In this document: piece after piece, positions 17,176-25,728 of the stretch
Layout of the letters: every line of letters starts with the position of its first letter
Position numbering within the stretch: position 1 is the stretch's first letter
Source: Balneola sp.
GTDB lineage: Bacteria > Bacteroidota > Rhodothermia > Balneolales > Balneolaceae
Length of the DNA: 64,000 nt
Reading direction: 5' to 3'
Assembly: GCA_002696035.1 (NCBI GenBank)
Contig: NZQV01000017.1
Location: 101,690-165,689, forward strand
Made by a program: the position numbers and the translations under genes
Notes under the pieces: generated by a model
Seen by the model: the letters and a program-made list of their open reading frames with translations, nothing else
What the model was told of the DNA's origin: nothing
Databases searched by the model: none

Positions 17176-17595
17176 TTATTGGTCTTGATTGAGGTATTCT
17201 TCCATATTTTGCTGGAATTTCACCTGGGCTTTTAATCCTGTTCGGTGGCCTAAATAAGAACCCAGAGCACAGGCCAGGATCACCGTAAACTGAAAGGTCA
17301 GGTTGGATTGCCCAAGCCCGGTATCATAGATCTGAACCCAGATGAGAGGCGGAGCAGCAACCAACAGTCCAAAAATATAGGGAATGGGATTGGGTCCCTG
17401 AAGGCGGCGCATAAATCGTCTGCCGCTCACAGAAATAATATTCATATACACCAAGCCGAATCCAAGCAGAAACAGGGTCCCTACAAAAGTGGGATCACTG
17501 ATCTTCACTAAAAATTCGGATGAGAACAGGGTAAAAGCGGCCGAAATGATGAACACACCGGACGCATAAAAAAGAAATCGGGGCAGGTTATCCAA
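17176..17595 (-). CDS. Small integral membrane protein (139 aa), unknown
   Basis: Four hydrophobic helices are visible (about residues 9-28, 38-57, 70-92 and 98-118). They are followed by a short amphipathic tail (KAQVKFQQNMEEYLNQDQ). No family is recognised. It lies between the M28 peptidase and a DUF456 membrane protein on the same strand, with gaps of about 50 and 90 bases, so co-transcription is possible but not shown. Confidence 0.7.
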   Translation of the reverse strand: MDNLPRFLFYASGVFIISAAFTLFSSEFLVKISDPTFVGTLFLLGFGLVYMNIISVSGRRFMRRLQGPNPIPYIFGLLVAAPPLIWVQIYDTGLGQSNLTFQFTVILACALGSYLGHRTGLKAQVKFQQNMEEYLNQDQ

Positions 17596-17686
17596 AATGG
17601 AAATAAAATTTGGTTAATGGCTTTTTGATGAGCTGAAATTCCAAAAAAGAAATCCCAAATTCCAATGCAGATATATCTTTTAACGG

Positions 17687-18157
17687 TTACAGGTTCGTGA
17701 AAAAGTAGAACCCCATAATTCCGGCAGCTATTACTTTTAAGCCGGTGGCTGCCATAAAGCCTGCAAATGCCCCCAAAGCTGACTTCAGAGCCCGATCTGA
17801 TCTTTGTCCGGCCAGAATTTCACCCGCAAAAGCGCCGATGAGTGGGCCGATCACGAAACCTAAAGGAGGGAAAAATAATCCAGCGACCAAGCCAACCACG
17901 CTGCCGGTTACTGCATACGGAGAGCCACCCGACCTTTTTGTGGCCCAGGCGGGAATCACATTATCCAGCACAAAACCGAATAGTATGGCAATACCGGCCC
18001 AGATCAACATAAAGGTGAGGGAAAAAGGGGCCGATACAAACTGAAGCACCAATAAACCAGCGTAACTGAAGGGAAGCCCGGGTACAACCGGCAGAAAAGC
18101 ACCGATCAGTCCGGCAATGATCAGCAACGCTCCAAAAATTAGAATAATTGTTTCCAT
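17687..18157 (-). CDS. DUF456 family membrane protein
   Basis: A 156-residue protein with the DUF456 hallmarks. It opens with a glycine-rich helix ending LIGAFLPVVPGLPFSYAGLL, then has paired helices with the glycine-zipper pattern GSVVGLVAGLFFPPLGFVIG and IGAFAGEILAG. Five hydrophobic segments are visible. The family has no settled function. It starts about 37 bases from the next upstream gene and is probably part of the run 17176-20600 on this strand. Confidence 0.9.
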   Translation of the reverse strand: METIILIFGALLIIAGLIGAFLPVVPGLPFSYAGLLVLQFVSAPFSLTFMLIWAGIAILFGFVLDNVIPAWATKRSGGSPYAVTGSVVGLVAGLFFPPLGFVIGPLIGAFAGEILAGQRSDRALKSALGAFAGFMAATGLKVIAAGIMGFYFFTNL

Positions 18158-18193
18158 ACACAGTGAACGTGGTTAATAGCACTAAGTTACGCT

Positions 18194-18502
18194 TCAGATA
18201 TTTTGTCGGTCCACGATCTTATTTTCTTCATCGATGAAGCCCTCTATACGAGCCAGCTGAATGAGCGTGGTTGACAGTAATTGATCAAGGTTGATAGCAG
18301 ATGACTTCAGCCACTTGTGAGTGTCGCGGTCTTCGGGATATTTTTCGATGCAGTTTTCGGTATATCGCTCGAAATCGCGCACAACTTCCAGGATGTCCAA
18401 TAATTTATTGGGACACTGGCATTCGATCATATCCGCATGTTTGCGAAGTTCTTTGGCTGCTTCCTCAGAAACCTGAGTGCCGTCTTCTACAGTAATTTGC
18501 AT
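18194..18502 (-). CDS. Conserved hypothetical protein with CxCP motif (102 aa)
   Basis: A small, mostly helical, soluble protein. The motif ECQCPNKLLDILEVVRDFE (about residues 27-45) and a third cysteine in YTENCIEK suggest a metal or redox site. I recall small proteins with CxCP and a following helix pair in related bacteria, without a named function. It lies 15 bases downstream of the nucleotide-cyclase gene, which itself is 1 base from hutH, so the three probably form one transcript. Confidence 0.7.
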   Translation of the reverse strand: MQITVEDGTQVSEEAAKELRKHADMIECQCPNKLLDILEVVRDFERYTENCIEKYPEDRDTHKWLKSSAINLDQLLSTTLIQLARIEGFIDEENKIVDRQNI

Positions 18503-18517
18503 AATAAATGATAGTAT

Positions 18518-19111
18518 TTAGGAATTAGTATTTGTTGGGAGAAACCAGTGGGTTTGAACCGGCTTCTTTTTACCGCGAATTGACTTCAACGGCATCTTTT
18601 GAAATTGAAAATCATCTTTTAATACCTGATAGACCTCATCTGAACATAATACATCCACGGTATAATGTTTGGTCAATTCTTCGATCCGTGCTGCTACATT
18701 CACGGTATCGCCCAGCACGGTGGTTTGTTTTAGCTGATTGGTCTCGAGCCTGCAGTAGGCGGCCTCTCCGGTGTGAATACCAATACCAACCGCAACCATA
18801 GACTCTACCTTAAAATACCGGCTTGCGTTGATCTCTTTCAGCGTGCCACGTATTGAAACACAGGTTTTTGCCGCTAACTTCACATGATTGTCGGCTTCTC
18901 TGGCAAACCCAAAGTGGGCCAGAAAGCCATCTCCGGTAAAACGATCAACGGTACCTCCGTTTTCTTCTACAACTTCCCCAAGAACTGCCAACACCGTGTT
19001 TGCAAATTCAACAGCCTCAAAGGGATCTTTATCATCAAATAAAGAAGTAAAGTTCCGGATATCACAAAACAAGACCGTACCTACTTTCTTCTCCGGATTT
19101 TGGGCATTCAT
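18518..19111 (-). CDS. Class III adenylate/guanylate cyclase, stand-alone catalytic domain
   Basis: A 197-residue protein that is almost only the cyclase homology domain, which makes cAMP or cGMP from ATP or GTP. The metal Asp residues are in FCDIRNFT (about 16-23) and FTGDGFLAHFG (about 63-73). The LGDTVNVAARIEEL segment carries the base-contact Asp and the Asn and Arg of the transition-state site. The Lys often found before GDG is Arg here (VDRFTGDG). There is no visible sensor or membrane domain, so activity must be controlled by a partner or by expression. The start codon is one base past the hutH stop, a tight coupling that is unusual for a cyclase. Confidence 0.88.
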   Translation of the reverse strand: MNAQNPEKKVGTVLFCDIRNFTSLFDDKDPFEAVEFANTVLAVLGEVVEENGGTVDRFTGDGFLAHFGFAREADNHVKLAAKTCVSIRGTLKEINASRYFKVESMVAVGIGIHTGEAAYCRLETNQLKQTTVLGDTVNVAARIEELTKHYTVDVLCSDEVYQVLKDDFQFQKMPLKSIRGKKKPVQTHWFLPTNTNS

Positions 19112-19112
19112 A

Positions 19113-20600
19113 TCAATTCAGCTCCAGTCCCCTGATCAACTGTTCATCTTCCAGTAACGCTACAGCACTGTTAATTTCATCCTTGAAAAAGTGATCCTCA
19201 TCGGCATGTGCAATGTGTTTTCGAATATAAGCATGCGCTACATCCACGCCATGGCCGGGTTTCATTGGTTTTCTGAAATCCAGCGCCTGTGCTGCCGTAA
19301 ACATTTCTATAGCCAGTACCTGCTCCACATTTTTGAACACATTCAGCAATTTCAGCGCGCCGATGCTTCCCATACTCACATGGTCTTCCTGCCCCAGGCT
19401 GGTGGGAATGGAATCCACAGAGGCCGGATGGCAAAGCACCTTATTCTCAGAAACCAAAGCTGCGGCGGTGTACTGCGGAATCATAAAACCGGAATTGATG
19501 CCGGTTTCCTCCATTAACAAGGTGGGCAAACCGTCATGACCTTCCAGCAACAGATACGTTCGCCGTTCAGAAATACTTGCCATTTCGGCCAGCGCAATGG
19601 CGGCATAATCAAGCACCAAAGCCAACGGCTGACCGTGAAAATTCCCGCCCGAAATAATATCCCCGTTAGGGAACACCAGCGGATTATCGGTTACAGAATT
19701 GATCTCGGTTTCTACTGTCTTCACACAATGCGCAATGGCATCCCGGCTTGCTCCATGTACCTGAGGAATACATCTCAATGAATATGGATCCTGAACTTTG
19801 CCGCAATTTCGGTGCGATTCCAGGATCTCACTTTCTGCCAGTAGATTGCGTACATTTTGCGCTACGGTCTGCTGTCCTGAATGAGGGCGGATTTCATGAA
19901 TCCGCTTATCGAATGGTTTGATGCTTCCCTGCAGCGCCTCCAGGCTCATTGCCCCTAAAAGATCGGCTACCTTCAACAGGTTCATGCTTTTTTCTAGTAT
20001 GTATGCTCCATACGAACTCATCAACTGCGTACCATTGATCAGGGAAAGTCCATCTTTGGGTTGAAGGTCGATGGGTTCCTTGTTGTGCTTTTTCAGAACC
20101 TGATCAGCAGGAATGGTTTCTTTTCCTTCTTTATCCCAGAAGGAACCAAAGCCCAACAGCGGCAGTGACATATGCGCCAGCGGAGCCAGATCTCCCGACG
20201 CTCCCACACTTCCCTTTTCCGGGATAGCAGGAATCAGATCGTGCTCTTCAAAATAGAGCAGTCGCTGAAAGGTTTCGGTAGAAATGCCGGAATATCCCAA
20301 TCCCAGTGCATGGATTTTGAGCTGCAGCATCAGCCGGGAAATATCTTTAGAGATCAGATCACCGGTCCCCACCGCATGCGATAAGATCAGGTTCCGCTGC
20401 AATTGTTTCAGTTGATCGGCCCCAACCCGCTTGTTGGCAAGAATCCCAAATCCGGTATTGATGCCGTAAAATGCCTCATTCTTATTGAGCGCTTCTTCCA
20501 CCACGCTCCGCGAATTTTCAACTCGTGAAGGATCTTTTCTTAACTCAGAAATTGACTTCTGAATATCAGAATACAGTTTTTCTACTTTTATATGAACCAT
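19113..20600 (-). CDS. hutH: Histidine ammonia-lyase
   Basis: Removes ammonia from L-histidine to give urocanate, the first step of histidine breakdown. The 495-residue protein has the MIO-forming Ala-Ser-Gly in GSVGASGDLAPLAHM (near residue 140), the FYGINTGFG loop near 41, NGTQLMSSYG, QDPYSLRCIPQVHG and GGNFHGQPLA. Length is normal. hutU, hutI and hutG are not in the window, so the rest of the pathway lies elsewhere or the product is used alone. The downstream neighbours on the same transcript are the cyclase and a CxCP protein, not hut genes. The MIO family also includes phenylalanine and tyrosine lyases, but the overall match is to HutH. Confidence 0.93.
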   Translation of the reverse strand: MVHIKVEKLYSDIQKSISELRKDPSRVENSRSVVEEALNKNEAFYGINTGFGILANKRVGADQLKQLQRNLILSHAVGTGDLISKDISRLMLQLKIHALGLGYSGISTETFQRLLYFEEHDLIPAIPEKGSVGASGDLAPLAHMSLPLLGFGSFWDKEGKETIPADQVLKKHNKEPIDLQPKDGLSLINGTQLMSSYGAYILEKSMNLLKVADLLGAMSLEALQGSIKPFDKRIHEIRPHSGQQTVAQNVRNLLAESEILESHRNCGKVQDPYSLRCIPQVHGASRDAIAHCVKTVETEINSVTDNPLVFPNGDIISGGNFHGQPLALVLDYAAIALAEMASISERRTYLLLEGHDGLPTLLMEETGINSGFMIPQYTAAALVSENKVLCHPASVDSIPTSLGQEDHVSMGSIGALKLLNVFKNVEQVLAIEMFTAAQALDFRKPMKPGHGVDVAHAYIRKHIAHADEDHFFKDEINSAVALLEDEQLIRGLELN

Positions 20601-21004
20601 TCTATCCTTTTTTTGGCTTGATGCTTACCTATCTGACCAACTTCCATATTTGATATCAGAAGAACAATTAGATTCCCGCCTGCGAGGGAATGACCTTTTG
20701 TAAGTTTCGTGTCTATTTACGCACCAACTTTATCACTTCCCTCCACTCCGTCATCCCCGCGCAGGCAGGGATCTGATCAACATAAAAACCGATATAAAAT
20801 TGGTCTTTGGTTGTCACCCCGACACGGGATGACAACTTCTTGAAGCTTATAACCAAACTCAGGTTAATTCCAAAAGCTTCACAAGCGTTATGTGCTGAAG
20901 GTCGTCAGTTAAGGTTTGGAATTCAATCCCTTCTTGCAACCGTTCAGGGGTTTGGGTATCATCGGGCTGCTTACGAATTTCATCCTAACCTAATTTCATT
21001 TCTT
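20601..21004. other. Intergenic region between hutH and the POT transporter
   Basis: Divergent starts leave about 400 bases. It holds the promoter region of hutH, family 1 repeat copy 1 (20667-20778), and the leader of the transporter gene. An in-frame GTG at 20807 exists, but the stretch from there to 21005 does not look like transporter sequence. Confidence 0.6.
20667..20778. repeat. Family 1 palindromic MITE-like repeat, copy 1
   Basis: Both ends are near-copies of GATTCCCGCCTNCGCGGGAA in opposite orientation. The left end is TTAGATTCCCGCCTGCGAGG, and the right end, read inward, is a GATC...CCCTGCC form followed by GATGACGG. Each end is itself a short palindrome. The layout is shared with 22679-22794 and 23215-23325. 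Confidence 0.85.
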
Positions 21005-22519
21005 ATGGCAAACGAACAAGACAGCAATTCCACTTCGTTTTTTGGTCACCCCCGTGGACTTGCGACCCTCTTTTTTACAGAGATGTGGGAGCGATTCAGT
21101 TATTACGGCATGCGTGCCATCCTCGTACTTTTTATGGTAGATGCTATCAACACCGGCGGACTTGGCCTGGATGATAAAACTGCTACTGCCATTTATGGAC
21201 TATATACCATGTTTGTGTATTTGCTTGCTTTGCCGGGTGGCTGGCTGGCTGATAAATTCATGGGACTGCGAAATGCCATCTGGTACGGTGGTATCATTAT
21301 CGCGGCCGGACACTTTGCCATGGCCATCCCAACAGACCAAACCTTCTATCTCGGTCTTGTTCTTATCGTCATTGGAACCGGATTTCTTAAGCCAAATATC
21401 AGCTCTATTGTCGGAGGTTTGTATTCCGACAATGAATCTGCCCGACGCGACGCAGGTTTTTCGATCTTTTATATGGGGATCAATATCGGAGCCTTTATTG
21501 CACCTATTGCAACCGGTTGGTTGGGAGAAAGCATTAACTGGCATTATGGATTTGGACTTGCCGGCGTAGGAATGGTCCTTGGATTGGTTCAGTATAAGAT
21601 CACAGAACATTATCTGGGAGATGTCGGGGTTTTGCCGGAACAACTCGACGATCCTGAAAAACAAGCCAAACGACATTCCCGCATCAAAAATGCGCTTTGG
21701 ATCATAGGGATAGCCCTTACTGCATTTATTGGTTTGGTAATGGCCGGCACCATCACCATCGATCCAGTGGCAATTGCAGATGCCTCAGGAGTTATCATTT
21801 TTGGCTTGGTGATCGCCTACTTCGTGTATGTTTTTGTTGCTGAAGAACTCACCACGGATCAGAAAAAAAAGATCGGGGTGATCGCTGCTTTATTTGTCTT
21901 TTCTGCCATTTTCTGGTCAGGCTTTGAGCAAGCTGGTTCATCCCTGAATCTCTTTGCCGAGCGTTACACCGATAGATTGATGTTTGGCTGGGAAATGCCG
22001 GCAAGCTGGCTTCAATCCGTGAATGCCTTCTTCATTATCACCTTAGCTCCTGTGTTTGGATGGCTTTGGGTTTGGCTTGCAAAACGAACCCTGGAACCTT
22101 CTACTCCCGTTAAGTTTGCACTTGGATTGATCTTTCTGGGAGTCGGATTCTTAGTGATGATGTTTGCCTCCTATTACGTAGTGGATGGAAATCAGGTGTT
22201 ACCAACCTGGCTGATCATGACGTACCTCTTTCACACCATCGGTGAGCTTTGCCTGAGTCCGGTTGGATTGAGCGCCGTAACCAAACTCGCACCCAAAAAA
22301 TTAGTGGGACAAATGATGGGAATCTGGTTTATGTCCATTGCCTTTGGGAACCTTATCGCGGGCCGTGTGGCCGGACAGTTTAATCAGGAAGACATTGCTG
22401 CCGACCCCGGCTTACTGCCCGATCTCTTTTGGATCATTGTGATCACCACTGTGGGTGGTGGCCTTGTGATGCTCCTTCTCAGTAAACCCATCCGCAAACT
22501 AATGGGGAATGTGAGATAG
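21005..22519 (+). CDS. Proton-dependent oligopeptide transporter (POT/PTR family)
   Basis: A 504-residue inner-membrane symporter that imports di- and tripeptides with protons. The POT signature TEMWERFSYYGMRAILVLFM is intact, including the ExxER motif for proton coupling, and about 12-14 hydrophobic helices follow, with the second signature region FYMGINIGAFIAPIATGWLG. The ATG at 21005 (MANEQDSN) is chosen because family members begin shortly before the ExxER motif; the longer frame from GTG 20807 would add 66 unrelated residues and cross into leader DNA. It is monocistronic with a strong terminator. Confidence 0.93.
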   Translation: MANEQDSNSTSFFGHPRGLATLFFTEMWERFSYYGMRAILVLFMVDAINTGGLGLDDKTATAIYGLYTMFVYLLALPGGWLADKFMGLRNAIWYGGIIIAAGHFAMAIPTDQTFYLGLVLIVIGTGFLKPNISSIVGGLYSDNESARRDAGFSIFYMGINIGAFIAPIATGWLGESINWHYGFGLAGVGMVLGLVQYKITEHYLGDVGVLPEQLDDPEKQAKRHSRIKNALWIIGIALTAFIGLVMAGTITIDPVAIADASGVIIFGLVIAYFVYVFVAEELTTDQKKKIGVIAALFVFSAIFWSGFEQAGSSLNLFAERYTDRLMFGWEMPASWLQSVNAFFIITLAPVFGWLWVWLAKRTLEPSTPVKFALGLIFLGVGFLVMMFASYYVVDGNQVLPTWLIMTYLFHTIGELCLSPVGLSAVTKLAPKKLVGQMMGIWFMSIAFGNLIAGRVAGQFNQEDIAADPGLLPDLFWIIVITTVGGGLVMLLLSKPIRKLMGNVR

Positions 22520-22543
22520 GATTTTAGAACTTGTTTTATTTTC

Positions 22544-22575
22544 AAAAGGGACAGTTAAAAGCTGTCCCTTTTTTT
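22544..22575 (+). terminator. Rho-independent terminator of the POT transporter gene
   Basis: GGGACAG and CTGTCCC form the stem around TTAAAAG, followed by a run of seven or more T. It lies about 25 bases past the stop codon. Confidence 0.88.
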
Positions 22576-22678
22576 GGTATACATTTTCAAATATGATCCT
22601 TTTTTGGCCGAAAGTCCTCCTCGCGCAGCCGGAAATCAAAAATAACACCAAGAGTAAACTTCCTTTCTAAGTTGAAGA

Positions 22679-22794
22679 ATAAGATTCCCGCCTTCACGGG
22701 AATGACCTTTGGATAGGTTATGGATCGACTTTGGCAAGTGTCCAAAAAAAACCGCACCACCCCGTCATCCCCGTGAAGACGGGGATCTGATTAT
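22679..22794. repeat. Family 1 palindromic MITE-like repeat, copy 2
   Basis: The left end is AAGATTCCCGCCTTCACGGG; the right end is CCGTGAAGACGGGGATCTGA. The two are mutual inverted repeats of about 26 bp. The inner 60 bp are not conserved with copies 1 and 3 except for short GCCAAAA/CCAAAA-like patches. It is one of two copies bracketing the GIY-YIG gene. Confidence 0.85.
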
Positions 22795-22831
22795 ATCTAA
22801 AGGCAGATATGGTCAAGCCAAACCCGTTCAT

Positions 22832-23140
22832 TTAAAAGTGCATCCTGCCATCAGGCAAAATTTCATTCCAGAAATCCTTCATCGTAGGATTGATCGATCT
22901 GATCAAATTAACTTTCCATTCTCTATTCCACTTCTTGATCTGCTTTTCTCTGGTAATTGCCTCATACATCGTTTGATGAATGTCGTAGTACATCAGATAG
23001 TACGTGTTGTATTTTTTTGAGAATTCACAGCCCTGCCCTTTTTTATGATCAAAGACTCGTTGAAGGAGATCACTTGTGACCCCAGTGTATAACACCGTTC
23101 TTTTGCTATTTGCCAGTATGTAAACATACCCCTCTTTCAT
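22832..23140 (-). CDS. GIY-YIG domain nuclease-like protein
   Basis: A 102-residue single-domain protein: YVYILANSKRTVLYTGVTSD carries the GIY and YIG-like elements, LLQRVFDHKKG holds the catalytic Arg and the helix after it, and EAITREKQIKKWNREWKVNLI contains the conserved Glu and the Lys-Trp-rich segment of the UPF0213-like group. Small free-standing GIY-YIG proteins of this type are common in Bacteroidota and Balneolota and have no settled role. Here the gene lies alone between two copies of a palindromic repeat, 38 and 75 bases away. Confidence 0.9.
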   Translation of the reverse strand: MKEGYVYILANSKRTVLYTGVTSDLLQRVFDHKKGQGCEFSKKYNTYYLMYYDIHQTMYEAITREKQIKKWNREWKVNLIRSINPTMKDFWNEILPDGRMHF

Positions 23141-23214
23141 ACTTAGTTAGAGTGATGAAAAGGGGATTCCTTACAGACTTTTTTTTGAATTCGATTTTGG
23201 GGTAATAAATACAA

Positions 23215-23325
23215 TTAGATTCGCGCCTCCGCGGGAATGACCTTGGAGAGATTTTAGATTGATTTCAGTGAGTGCCAAAAATTACCCACCAACCCGTCAT
23301 CCCTGCGAAGGCAGGGATCTGATTA
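23215..23325. repeat. Family 1 palindromic MITE-like repeat, copy 3
   Basis: The left end is TTAGATTCGCGCCTCCGCGG; the right end is CCTGCGAAGGCAGGGATCTG followed by ATTA. It has the same architecture and length as copies 1 and 2, with a few compensating changes in the palindromic ends. Confidence 0.85.
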
Positions 23326-23380
23326 CAACCACCCAAAAAATATCAGATACCTATTCAGATTGAATTCCCAAATTCAGCAG

Positions 23381-23406
23381 GGGCGGATGGGCTATCCGCC
23401 CTACGT
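23381..23406. repeat. Short palindromic repeat (GGCGGA-type), copy 2
   Basis: GGGCGGATGGGCTATCCGCC, then CTACGT, sits 4 bases from the stop codon of the porin gene. It matches copy 1 at 15722-15749 in layout, in the flanking TACGT and in its position just past a minus-strand gene. Confidence 0.7.
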
Positions 23407-23409
23407 CTT

Positions 23410-24582
23410 TTAAAAATTAAGCTGCATTCCCACGACCAATGCCTGATAGTCACTTTGTGCATCAGAGGTAAAACGTTGTAGTTCGCCGATCATAGTGAGG
23501 TTGTCTGTAACTTTATGACGCGTAAACAGCATAGCCAGCGTGTTCTTGATATCCGGCGAAGAACCTACCACTGTTGAATTCGCATCCTGAGATCCTTCTC
23601 CATAACTCACCCCAAAAGTAGTTCGCTGCACCGCATAAGTTACTTCGGTGTACCATTGTTGAGCATCCACTTCAGCTTGTGCAAGTCCGGTGCCTGTCAG
23701 ACTGATTCCGATCAACCCATCAGCGCCCACACCGCTTGTTTGCGAATAGCTCCCGGTAAATCCAAACCCGGATACACTCATTCGGGCTCCCGCATCCCAT
23801 CCGGAAATATTGTACTCATAATCGGCACTTACCACATTTACGTTTTGGAGCATTCCACCGGCCCAGAAATCAATGGATCCTGATTCCATATCAAATAAGT
23901 AATTCGCCTGTGCTTCTAATCTGGGAAGAGGTGTTTCCACATTTGCTTGAGAAGTTCCACTCGGTTTTTCTGGGTTGATGAGGCCGGCCTTCACCGTAAA
24001 TCCATTTATAGCAGGAGTAGTGTAGGTGATCCTCGGGTTGAAGTTTGCGTAGGTATATCCGGTTCCGATCCGGCCTAATGTTGCATCCGCTGCATCAGGT
24101 CCGCCAAAACGGCCAACGCCCATGCCACTACCCGCATCACCAATAGAACTGCTGTTAAAAATACCGAAGCCTTTCCCGATATTAACGGTTCCGAAATCAC
24201 CGGAAACCTGGATATCAGCTACCCGTCCTTCAAACAAACCGGCATTCTGTACACTTGGCCCCTGTAGGTGATGGTTGATCTGAAAGATCCCCTTCACCTG
24301 AATGCCATTCATTTCCGGAGCTGTGATGTTGAAGTTGATGCCTCCGGGATTAAAACCTGACATTACCCGAGTGGCAAACTGGTCATTACCATTGGTACTA
24401 TAGTTGTTATGACTTGAAGCCACGAGGAATACCGGAAGCTGCCCGGTAACATGAAGTCCCCAACCTTCATTGGTTTCAAAATTTACACCCTGCGCTTTTA
24501 ACTGACTGGGCTGCAATGAAAAAGTAAATAAAAGTATAAGCGTGGTTCCAAGTAGCGTTTTAAGTGTCTTCGAAAAATTCAT
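23410..24582 (-). CDS. Outer-membrane porin-like beta-barrel protein
   Basis: A 390-residue exported protein with a signal peptide (residues 1-30, ending SQLKAQ) and alternating hydrophobic beta strands through to a final YQALVVGMQLNF that ends in Phe, as outer-membrane barrels do. The N-terminal pattern after the signal (GVNFETNEGWGLHVTGQLPVF in pieces), the NIGKGFGIFN segment and the late FGVSYGEGSQD strand recall the Gram-negative porin family. It lies at the end of the glycerol gene cluster on the same strand, so it may serve as the entry channel for glycerol, but the 245-base gap to glpF contains a repeat and co-transcription is not certain. Confidence 0.8.
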   Translation of the reverse strand: MNFSKTLKTLLGTTLILLFTFSLQPSQLKAQGVNFETNEGWGLHVTGQLPVFLVASSHNNYSTNGNDQFATRVMSGFNPGGINFNITAPEMNGIQVKGIFQINHHLQGPSVQNAGLFEGRVADIQVSGDFGTVNIGKGFGIFNSSSIGDAGSGMGVGRFGGPDAADATLGRIGTGYTYANFNPRITYTTPAINGFTVKAGLINPEKPSGTSQANVETPLPRLEAQANYLFDMESGSIDFWAGGMLQNVNVVSADYEYNISGWDAGARMSVSGFGFTGSYSQTSGVGADGLIGISLTGTGLAQAEVDAQQWYTEVTYAVQRTTFGVSYGEGSQDANSTVVGSSPDIKNTLAMLFTRHKVTDNLTMIGELQRFTSDAQSDYQALVVGMQLNF

Positions 24583-24646
24583 AATGAGTCCTTTCTTGAT
24601 GGTTGGTTTGTTTATTAGGTATGAATCTGAGGTTCGTAAACTTTAT

Positions 24647-24800
24647 TTGTCACTCTGAGCGCCCCGAAGTTTGGTTGAATCTGTTTTCCTTACGCGAAGA
24701 GTCTCAATGTCAGTTCCACATCTCAGCTTGTTTACACTTTGAGATCCTTCGCGTTATACAACTATCCTCAAATCTCCAATTTGAGCGCTCAGGATGACAA
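24647..24800. repeat. Family 2 inverted repeat, copy 1
   Basis: The ends are TTTGTCACTCTGAGCG and GAGCGCTCAGGATGACAA, an inverted pair. Inside are GCGAAGAGTCTCAA and TTTGAGATCCTTCGCG, a second inverted pair. The same order of four blocks occurs at 49144-49296. Confidence 0.85.
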
Positions 24801-24827
24801 CTTTTAGAGATCGACCTTCATTACTTG

Positions 24828-25592
24828 CTAAAGTAGCAGATAGACAAGTCCAGCCAATACAGCTCCGACTGAAGGAGCTACAATTGGAACCCATGAGTAG
24901 GCCCAGTCGCTGCTACCTTTCTTGGAAAAGGGCAAAACAGCATGGGCAATTCTTGGTCCCAGGTCACGGGCAGGATTAATGGCATACCCCGTCGGGCCAC
25001 CCAACGCCAGACCGATACCAAATACCAACAATGCAACCGGTAGTGCCGACAATGCGCCAAGCCCGAAACCAACTTCCTCGCCGTTTATAGTGATAGTCGA
25101 TAAAAATTCGCCATTCACATCAATGAAACCGGGACTTGCCAGATACAAAATTCCAAATATCAGGATGAACGTCCCTATCACTTCAGTCATAAAATTTGAG
25201 CCATAATTTCGGATCTCAGGGATGGTGGAGAATACTCCGAGTTTGGTTGTTTCATCTTCCGTTGCTTCAAAGTGATCTTTATAGGTGAGCCAGGTCAGAA
25301 ACCCTCCAACAAATCCACCGGCTACCTGGGCAAGGATGTAAGGCACCACCATCGCCCAGTCAAACAGTCCGGCGGTTGCCAATCCCAGCGTTACGGCCGG
25401 GTTTATGTGGGCTCCGCTAAACTGCCCCATAGTGAATACAGCTATGAATACGCCCATTCCCCATCCCCAGGTAATGACGATCCAGCCGCTGCTGTTGCCT
25501 TTGGTTTTGTTTAAGATCACATTTGCTACCACACCGCAACCAAAAAGCAGCAGAATGGCGGTTCCTATAAATTCAGCTAAGATCGGACTCAT
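24828..25592 (-). CDS. glpF: Glycerol uptake facilitator (aquaglyceroporin)
   Basis: An inner-membrane channel for glycerol (254 residues). Both half-helix signatures are present: SGAHINPAVTLG near residue 62 and GYAINPARDLGPR near 200. The Asp after the second NPAR is the mark of glycerol facilitators rather than water-only aquaporins. Six TM helices fit. The start at 25592 (MSPILAEFIGTAILLLF) is chosen over an upstream in-frame ATG at 25661 because ACGGAG lies at Shine-Dalgarno distance and because family members begin at this residue. Directly downstream of glpK (gap about 136 bases). Confidence 0.93.
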   Translation of the reverse strand: MSPILAEFIGTAILLLFGCGVVANVILNKTKGNSSGWIVITWGWGMGVFIAVFTMGQFSGAHINPAVTLGLATAGLFDWAMVVPYILAQVAGGFVGGFLTWLTYKDHFEATEDETTKLGVFSTIPEIRNYGSNFMTEVIGTFILIFGILYLASPGFIDVNGEFLSTITINGEEVGFGLGALSALPVALLVFGIGLALGGPTGYAINPARDLGPRIAHAVLPFSKKGSSDWAYSWVPIVAPSVGAVLAGLVYLLL

Positions 25593-25728
25593 GATTTGTT
25601 CTCCGTTACAATTATTGTTCTTTTTTGATGGTGCGACCAGATACACTTCCGGTACATCCACGTTTGGGTTATTCTGCCGGTTGAATGCTCGTAATACCCG
25701 GCAGATTCAGTTACATTCAATGTTATGA

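Noticed and set aside
20807..21004. Upstream extension of the POT transporter frame from GTG 20807
   Set aside because: The 66 extra residues are not hydrophobic and unlike the family, and the stretch begins close to a repeat element. ATG 21005 fits the family start.
20667..23325. CRISPR or CRISPR-like repeats
   Set aside because: The three copies are far apart, have different middles and palindromic ends, so they are dispersed elements. No cas gene is in the window.
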